DNA of 36,011 nucleotides from Rhodospirillales bacterium URHD0017 (lineage in GTDB: Bacteria > Pseudomonadota > Alphaproteobacteria > Reyranellales > Reyranellaceae): assembly GCA_900110395.1 (NCBI GenBank), contig FODP01000038.1:1-36011 (forward strand). The letters run 5' to 3'. The notes beneath the pieces are model-generated. The model had not been told where the DNA came from, made no database searches, and worked only from the letters and a program-made list of their open reading frames with translations. Position 1 is the first letter of the stretch. The number at the start of each line of letters is the position of its first letter. The translations under genes were made by a program, and so were the position numbers. Below, piece after piece: positions 30,986-36,011 of the stretch.

Positions 30986-31045
30986 GCCAACAGCAAAGCC
31001 AACGGGATGTGCAGCGATGGATTTCCAGCCGACAGCAAACCAACA
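30986..31045 (+). repeat. Imperfect direct repeat in the ABC-F leader
   Basis: GCCAACAGCAAAGCCAAC (30986-31003) and GCCGACAGCAAACCAAC (from 31028) are two near copies about 42 nt apart in the 150-nt leader of the ABC-F gene. Leaders of antibiotic-resistance ABC-F genes often carry regulatory structures. No hairpin-forming leader was identified here, so this may be coincidence. Confidence 0.3.
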
Positions 31046-31071
31046 CCTTGCTCTCGGGGAAATCCGTCTTC

Positions 31072-32643
31072 ATGCCTGCTCCAATCACTGTCTCTCGTCT
31101 TGGCTGGTCGACGCCTGACGGCCGGCCTGTCCTTTCCAATCTCGATCTGAGCTTCGGCGGCGAGCGCACCGGCCTCGTCGGACGCAACGGCGTCGGCAAG
31201 AGCACGCTGCTGAAGCTGATCGCCGGCGATCTGGCGCCACAATCCGGCGAGCTGTCGATCGGCGGCACGCTCGGCATGCTGCGCCAGGCCGTGCAGTCCG
31301 ATCCGCGCGAAACCGTGGCCGACCTGTTCGGCGCGACCGCGGCGCTCGCCTTGCTTCAGCGCGCTGAACGCGGCGATGCGGATGCCGATGAGCTCACGCA
31401 TGCCGACTGGACGCTGGAGGCGCGCATGGCCGCCGCGCTCGGCCGGCTCGGCTTGCAGGCGGGTCCGCAAACGCCGTTGTCGACGTTGTCGGGCGGTCAG
31501 CGCACGCGAACAGGCCTCGCCGCCCTCGTCTTCAACGAGCCCGACTTCATCCTGCTCGACGAGCCGACCAACAACCTCGACCGCGACGGACGCCGGGCCG
31601 TGATCGACCTCCTGGCGGGCTGCCGCAGCGGCGCCATCGTCGTCAGCCACGACCGCGAGCTGCTCGAGACGCTCGACGCGATCGTCGAGCTGACCAGCCT
31701 CGGCGCCACGCGGTACGGCGCCAATTTCAGCCACTACCGGGAGCGCAAGGCGCTCGAGCTGGCGGCGGCGCAACACGAGCTCGCAGACGCCGACAAGCGC
31801 GTGGCCGACCTCGCCGAGCGCACGCAGGTCGTGGCCGAACGCAAGGCGCGCAAGGACCGCGCCGGCCACAAGAGGCGCGCGAAAGGCGACATCCCGCGCA
31901 TCCAGCTGAATACGCTCAGGAACCGCAGCGAGGCCACCAGCGCCAGCAATGCCCGGCTGGCCGAGCGCCGGCGCGCGCAAGCCATCGAGAATGCCGCGTC
32001 CGCCCGCGAGCGCATCGAGGTGCTGCAGCCGCTGACGGTGGCCGTGCCGTCGACGGGACTGCCGCCCGGCAAGACGGTTCTGAGGATCGATGCAGCAGGC
32101 GTGGGCTACGACGATCGGCCGGTGATCCGCGATCTCTCCTTCGCCATGACCGGGCCCGAGCGCATCGCCGTCACCGGACCGAACGGCTCGGGCAAGACGA
32201 CGCTGCTCGCGCTCGTCACCGGGCAGCTACTGCCGTGGACGGGAACGGTGCGCCTGATGACCGACGTGGCCACGCTCGACCAGCAGGTCAGCTTGCTCGA
32301 TCCCTCGGCGTCGATCCGCGACAACTTTCGCCGACTGAACCCTGACGCCGACGAGAACGCCTGCCGCGCCAGCCTCGCCCGCTTCATGTTCCGGGCCGAT
32401 GCCGCGCTGCAGCTCGTGGCCAGCCTGAGCGGCGGGCAATTGTTGCGCGCTGGCCTCGCCTGCGTCCTGGGTGCCTCGCCGCCGCAGCTCCTGATCCTTG
32501 ACGAGCCGACCAACAATCTCGATCTCGAGTCGATCGCGGCCATCGAAGCAGGACTGCGCGCCTACGACGGTGCCCTGCTCGTCGTCAGCCATGACGAGGC
32601 CTTCCTGCAGGCCATCGGCATCACACGCCGCCTCGACCTCTGA
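31072..32643 (+). CDS. ABC-F family ATPase
   Basis: A 523-residue soluble protein with two ABC domains and no membrane part, as in translation factors and ribosome-protection proteins of the ABC-F class. Domain 1 has GRNGVGKST (38-46), LSGGQRTR and ILLDEPTNNLD. Domain 2 has GPNGSGKTT (near 369), LSGGQLLRAG and LILDEPTNNLD, with HD switch histidines (VVSHDRE, VVSHDEA). The linker between them (residues about 220-330) is Arg/Lys/Ala-rich and helical (RKARKDRAGHKRRAKGD), as expected for the ribosome-contacting P-site tRNA interaction motif. The ATG at 31072 gives the canonical N-terminus; the frame is open to 30943. Function in resistance or in translation is not decidable. Confidence 0.93.
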   Translation: MPAPITVSRLGWSTPDGRPVLSNLDLSFGGERTGLVGRNGVGKSTLLKLIAGDLAPQSGELSIGGTLGMLRQAVQSDPRETVADLFGATAALALLQRAERGDADADELTHADWTLEARMAAALGRLGLQAGPQTPLSTLSGGQRTRTGLAALVFNEPDFILLDEPTNNLDRDGRRAVIDLLAGCRSGAIVVSHDRELLETLDAIVELTSLGATRYGANFSHYRERKALELAAAQHELADADKRVADLAERTQVVAERKARKDRAGHKRRAKGDIPRIQLNTLRNRSEATSASNARLAERRRAQAIENAASARERIEVLQPLTVAVPSTGLPPGKTVLRIDAAGVGYDDRPVIRDLSFAMTGPERIAVTGPNGSGKTTLLALVTGQLLPWTGTVRLMTDVATLDQQVSLLDPSASIRDNFRRLNPDADENACRASLARFMFRADAALQLVASLSGGQLLRAGLACVLGASPPQLLILDEPTNNLDLESIAAIEAGLRAYDGALLVVSHDEAFLQAIGITRRLDL

Positions 32644-33291
32644 TTACCTGACGGGCATCACCGAATTGCCGACGTTCATCAGCTCATAGGGCGGCACGAA
32701 ACCCGGCAGCGCGGCAAGCCGCTGGCGCCAGGCATGAACGGCCGGGAATTGCGCCTCGATATCGAAGCCGGTCTCGGCTGGCGGATAGAAGACGTATCCG
32801 GCCAGCGAGAAGTCGACGATGGTCAGCTGGTCGCCGAGCATGAAAGGACGACCGGCGAGGTGCTTGTCGACGATGCCGAACGCGTTTTCGACCCGCGCCT
32901 TGAAATAGGCCATCAGCGAGGCATGGCTCGGCTCGGGCGTCATCACACCCAGGAAGCGGTGCGGCGCGTAGCTACCAGTGAACTTGTGGTTATCGAACAG
33001 CATCCAGCGCAAGGCTTCGAAGCGCTGGTCGTGGTCGGGAGCAAACTTGCCGGTGGTCTCGGCGAGCCACGCCAATATGGCGCCTGATTGCGACATTTGG
33101 CTGCCGTCGACCTCGAGCACCGGCACCTCGCCCATGATGTTGCTCGAGGCACGCCATGCCTCGTCGCGCATCTGGCCGCCGGCGAAGTCGACACCCACCG
33201 GTTCCCAGTCGAGGCCGGCGCAGTTCAGGTACAGCGCGACCTTGTAGGCATTACCCGATGCGCCGATGCAGTAGAGCTTGTAGTGCGCCAT
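32644..33291 (-). CDS. Glutathione S-transferase
   Basis: A 215-residue protein with an N-terminal thioredoxin-like domain (KLYCIGASGNAYKVALYLN) holding the glutathione-site region GEVPVLEVDGSQMSQSGAIL (residues 54-73, with the typical cis-proline and the S-x-G/A-I motif). An all-helical C-terminal domain follows (MLGDQLTIVDFSLAGYVFYP). It conjugates or reduces electrophiles with glutathione. It is the third of three minus-strand genes (DUF4239, SMP-30, GST), with 62 nt to the SMP-30 gene, and its stop abuts that of the ABC-F gene. Confidence 0.92.
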   Translation of the reverse strand: MAHYKLYCIGASGNAYKVALYLNCAGLDWEPVGVDFAGGQMRDEAWRASSNIMGEVPVLEVDGSQMSQSGAILAWLAETTGKFAPDHDQRFEALRWMLFDNHKFTGSYAPHRFLGVMTPEPSHASLMAYFKARVENAFGIVDKHLAGRPFMLGDQLTIVDFSLAGYVFYPPAETGFDIEAQFPAVHAWRQRLAALPGFVPPYELMNVGNSVMPVR

Positions 33292-33353
33292 ATCCCGTCC
33301 CTTCCAAGGGCGGGAAGCCTCGCATCAGAGGCTGCCAGCTTCTGTCAGCACTG

Positions 33354-34250
33354 CTATTGCGCGGTGCCGGGCGTGGCGACACGGACGCGATAGAGCGACG
33401 TCGAGGCCGTCACGTAGAGGCTCTGCAGGTCGTCGTCGCCGAAACAGAAGTTGGCGGCCGTCTCGGGCATGCGGATGACGCCGAGGCAGGCGGCGTCCGG
33501 GGCGAAGACATGGATGCCGCCGGGACCGCAGCAATAGATGTTGCCCGCGCTGTCGATCTTCATGCCGTCGGGTGCGCCCTTGCCCGGGCCTGTGGTCTCC
33601 GCCCAGACGCGGCCGTTGGCGAGCGATCCGTCGGCCATGACGTCGAAGCGGCGGATGTGCTTGCGTTCGGTGTCGTTGACGAACAGGTGCCGCTCGTCGA
33701 GCGAAAAGCACAGCCCATTGGGCTGCCCGAAATCGTCGGCCAACAGCACCGGCGCCCGCGGATCGGCGCCGACCCGCCAGACGCCGCGGAAGTCGAGCTG
33801 CAGCGGCCGCGGATTGCCGTAGTATTCGAGGCGACCGTAGGTCGGATCGGTGAAGTAGATGGCGCCGTTCGACTTCGCGACGACGTCGTTGGGGCTGTTC
33901 AGCTCCTTGCCCTGGTGGTGACTGGCGAGAACGACGCTCGTGCCGTCGGGCTCGGTGCGGCTGAGCGTGCTGGTCGCGTGCTGGCACACGACCAGCCGGC
34001 CCTGGCGATCCCAGGTGAGGCCATTGGACTGCGCGCAGGGCTTGCGGAAGGTCGAGATGCCCCCGCCGGCCGTCCATTTGCGCATATGGTCGCCCGGCAT
34101 GTCGCTGAACAGCAGGTAGCGCTCGCGGGCGTGCCACAGCGGGCCTTCGGTGAACAGGAAGCCGCCTGCGAGCTTCTCCACCACCGCGGCCGTGCCGACG
34201 ACCGAACCGAACCTCGGATCGCGAACCTCGATAGTGTCGCCTGCCGTCAT
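33354..34250 (-). CDS. SMP-30/gluconolactonase-like lactonase
   Basis: A 298-residue six-bladed beta-propeller that opens lactones with a divalent metal. Metal-ligand-type motifs are FTEGPLWH (near residue 33), SPNDVVAKSNGAIYFTDPTY (N and D), FGQPNGLCFSLDE and APDGMKIDSAGN (D). GGGAGACACAACG precedes the ATG. The gene lies 24 nt after the DUF4239 stop and 62 nt before the GST start, so a shared transcript is likely. A role in sugar-lactone or xenobiotic lactone hydrolysis is inferred. Confidence 0.92.
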   Translation of the reverse strand: MTAGDTIEVRDPRFGSVVGTAAVVEKLAGGFLFTEGPLWHARERYLLFSDMPGDHMRKWTAGGGISTFRKPCAQSNGLTWDRQGRLVVCQHATSTLSRTEPDGTSVVLASHHQGKELNSPNDVVAKSNGAIYFTDPTYGRLEYYGNPRPLQLDFRGVWRVGADPRAPVLLADDFGQPNGLCFSLDERHLFVNDTERKHIRRFDVMADGSLANGRVWAETTGPGKGAPDGMKIDSAGNIYCCGPGGIHVFAPDAACLGVIRMPETAANFCFGDDDLQSLYVTASTSLYRVRVATPGTAQ

Positions 34251-34274
34251 GTCGTTGTGTCTCCCGCGCGACTT

Positions 34275-35087
34275 TCAGATCGGGGCCAGCGCCTCGCGCA
34301 GGCTGTCATTGGATACCTGCATCAGGCCGCCGAACGGCAGGCCGAGCTCGAGGATGAGATAGAGCGCTCCCGATGCCGACAGGATACAGACGCACAACAC
34401 CACGGTCAGCGTCACGTTCGGCTTGGACGACATGGCGAAGGTCGTGAAGATGAACGTCAGCCACAGCACCAGCACGACGATGAACGGCGTCGACACCGAA
34501 TCCGGCGGCTGGGACAAAAGCGCAAGCCGCGTCTGGGAGATGTCCTGGGTGATTTGCAGCGCCTTCGCCTGCAGCGATGCCTGGCCTGGATTGGCCGGCT
34601 GCAATTCGCGGATCATCGTCGCGGCGCTGGTGGCGTGCGAACGTCGGTTGACGCGCGGCCGGCCGGCCGCCTCGGCATCGTCCTGCCAGATCGAATCGAT
34701 CAGGGGCTGCAGGTCGGCGCGGATCTGCCGGCGGATCGGCAGGGCGGCCGGTCCGTAATCCTCCAGGATCTCGTCGAGCTCGGTGAAGCTCACCGCCAGG
34801 CGGCTGACCGAAGCGCTGGTGTGCTCGAAGGAGGTCCGGGTGGCGGCGAACATCAGCGCCAGGACCAGGCCGGTCAGGGTCGCCACCAGGGCGGTCGCCA
34901 GCCGGATCACCTCCTTGGAATCGCCCGTCAAATGGTGCTCGGGCATCCGCGACCGCACCAGGGTACCGGTGACGGTGCCGGTGACGATGAGGGCGAAGGC
35001 AATACCGGCCGCGGCAATGGGGTTCAAGAGACGTCTCACAGCTGCTGAAGGCCGCCAACTTCTAACCCGATTGAGTATTGCCGCCAA
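34275..35087 (-). CDS. DUF4239-like membrane protein
   Basis: A 270-residue protein with membrane helices near residues 22-45 and 64-84 and a pair at the C-terminus (VVLVLWLTFIFTTFAMS and LTVVLCVCILSASGALYLIL). Between them is a soluble helical region that starts SFEHTSASVSRLAVSFTELD. This layout (two helices, soluble middle, two helices, ending LGLPFGGLMQVSNDSLREAL) fits DUF4239, seen in alphaproteobacteria and without a known function. The start is uncertain: 35087 is a TTG with no ribosome-binding site, and a GTG at 35039 would shorten it by 16 residues. It is the first gene of the DUF4239-SMP-30-GST set. Confidence 0.75.
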   Translation of the reverse strand: MAAILNRVRSWRPSAAVRRLLNPIAAAGIAFALIVTGTVTGTLVRSRMPEHHLTGDSKEVIRLATALVATLTGLVLALMFAATRTSFEHTSASVSRLAVSFTELDEILEDYGPAALPIRRQIRADLQPLIDSIWQDDAEAAGRPRVNRRSHATSAATMIRELQPANPGQASLQAKALQITQDISQTRLALLSQPPDSVSTPFIVVLVLWLTFIFTTFAMSSKPNVTLTVVLCVCILSASGALYLILELGLPFGGLMQVSNDSLREALAPI

Positions 35088-35240
35088 CGACGCGCGGCAA
35101 ATGCAGTCGAAACCGCTGGGCGAGGCATTTGGCGGGGCGTTGTCAGGCTGGCGTAAGGAACGGCGACTAGGGTCCAGATTGGGAGGCCCTCGGCGTCACT
35201 TCACTTGGTGTGAAGGATCGCCTTCGGGCACGGTGGACAC

Positions 35241-36011
35241 ATGGACCTGCTGCACAATCTGGCGCTCGGGCTGAGCGTCGCCGTCTCCTTCCAGAATCTT
35301 CTCTACGCCCTGCTCGGCTGCATGGTCGGCACCCTGATCGGCGTGTTGCCCGGCATCGGGCCGGTGGCGACCATCGCCATGCTGCTGCCGATCACCTTCC
35401 ACCTCCCGCCGACCGCCTCGCTGATCATGCTGGCCGGCATCTACTACGGCGCGCAGTACGGTGGCTCGACGACCTCGATCCTGGTCAACCTGCCCGGTGA
35501 AGCTTCCTCGGTCGTGACCTGTCTCGACGGCTACCAGATGGCGCGCAAGGGCCGCGCCGGCGCCGCGCTGTCGATCTCAGCCCTCGGCTCGTTCTTCGCC
35601 GGCACCGTCGGCACCATCATCATCGTGATCTTCGCCGAGCCATTGACACGCATGGCCCAGAAATTCGGGCCGGCCGACTATTGCTCGCTGATGGCGCTCG
35701 GCCTCGTCGCCGCCGTCGTGCTGGCCAGCGGCTCGGTCATCAAGGCGATCGCCATGGTGTTCCTCGGCCTGCTGTTCGGCCTGGTCGGCACCGACGTCAA
35801 CACCGGCGCCCAGCGCTTCACCTTCGACGTGCCCGAACTTTCGGACGGCATCGACTTCGCACCGATCGCCATGGGCCTGTTCGGCATCGCCGAAATCGTG
35901 GTCAACCTCGAGAAACACCTCGAACGACGAGGTGGCGCCATCAAGGTGGGCTCGTTGTGGCCGACGCGTGAGGAGTTCAGGCGGGCCTGGCCAGCCGTTG
36001 TGCGCGGCACC
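35241..36011 (+). CDS. tctA: Tripartite tricarboxylate transporter permease TctA, N-terminal half (cut by the window)
   Basis: The visible 257 residues are about half of a typical 500-residue TctA. Hydrophobic segments alternate through the sequence. The family motifs are LPGIGP (36-41) and IYYGAQYGGSTTSILVNLPG (67-86), followed by a C-terminal visible helix set (GTVGTIIIVIFAEPL). TctA is the large permease that works with TctB and a TctC binding protein for carboxylate uptake. No tctB precedes it. A partner binding protein may lie beyond the edge; the TctC in the window (20636-21604) is 14 kb away. The ATG at 35241 has a GGTGG-type site upstream. Confidence 0.9.
   Translation, partial: MDLLHNLALGLSVAVSFQNLLYALLGCMVGTLIGVLPGIGPVATIAMLLPITFHLPPTASLIMLAGIYYGAQYGGSTTSILVNLPGEASSVVTCLDGYQMARKGRAGAALSISALGSFFAGTVGTIIIVIFAEPLTRMAQKFGPADYCSLMALGLVAAVVLASGSVIKAIAMVFLGLLFGLVGTDVNTGAQRFTFDVPELSDGIDFAPIAMGLFGIAEIVVNLEKHLERRGGAIKVGSLWPTREEFRRAWPAVVRGT

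Overview
The window is GC-rich DNA, roughly two-thirds G+C by eye, densely packed with genes on both strands. It most probably comes from a soil- or root-associated alphaproteobacterium (Hyphomicrobiales/Rhodospirillales type, for example Bradyrhizobium- or Reyranella-like). This is inferred from four things: a good match to the general-stress EcfG promoter (GGAAC-N16-CGTT), HWE/HisKA_2-type sensor kinases, tripartite tricarboxylate transporter parts (TctC, TctA), and many flavin, SDR, GST and SMP-30 enzymes. No rRNA, tRNA, CRISPR array or complete insertion sequence was seen.

Positions 1 to about 19.1 kb are a stress and signalling region with many small genes. From the left edge it holds a hemerythrin protein whose frame runs without a stop into a Gly/Arg/Asp-rich stress-type protein, a hypothetical gene, a broken manganese catalase and several small hypotheticals. 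Next come a CheB methylesterase with a cysteine-rich tail, a 1200-residue CheB-CheR-coiled coil-PAS-histidine kinase, and a single-domain receiver. None of these is accompanied by flagellar or chemoreceptor genes. After them lie a small caspase/CHAT-like protein, a ribbon-helix-helix repressor with a possible operator, a second HisKA_2-type kinase coupled to a small helical protein, a 3-methyladenine DNA glycosylase and a run of small ORFs that include two recurrent helical families. A minus-strand operon follows (zinc alcohol/formaldehyde-type dehydrogenase, SDR, DUF4142), then a receiver-Crp fusion regulator preceded by the EcfG-type promoter.

Positions 19.4 to 26.9 kb look like a catabolic locus built around a divergent promoter region at about 23.3-23.5 kb. 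To the left run an SDR, an acetamidase/formamidase, a TctC solute-binding protein, a carboxymuconolactone-decarboxylase-like protein and a cupin. To the right run a TauD/TfdA-type dioxygenase, a CoxG-like protein and a thiamine-diphosphate enzyme. Spacing is tight, with ATGA or TGATG overlaps and 3-nt gaps, so each arm is probably one transcript. The substrate cannot be read from sequence; an amide- or carboxylate-containing organic acid is a reasonable guess.

Positions 26.9 to 36 kb hold an MFS transporter with an inverted repeat ahead of it and the most unusual gene in the window, an ECF-like sigma factor fused to a degenerate F1-ATPase beta-subunit-like domain. They also hold a luciferase-like monooxygenase, an ABC-F ATPase, a minus-strand set (DUF4239 membrane protein, SMP-30 lactonase, glutathione S-transferase) and the first half of a TctA permease cut by the window edge.
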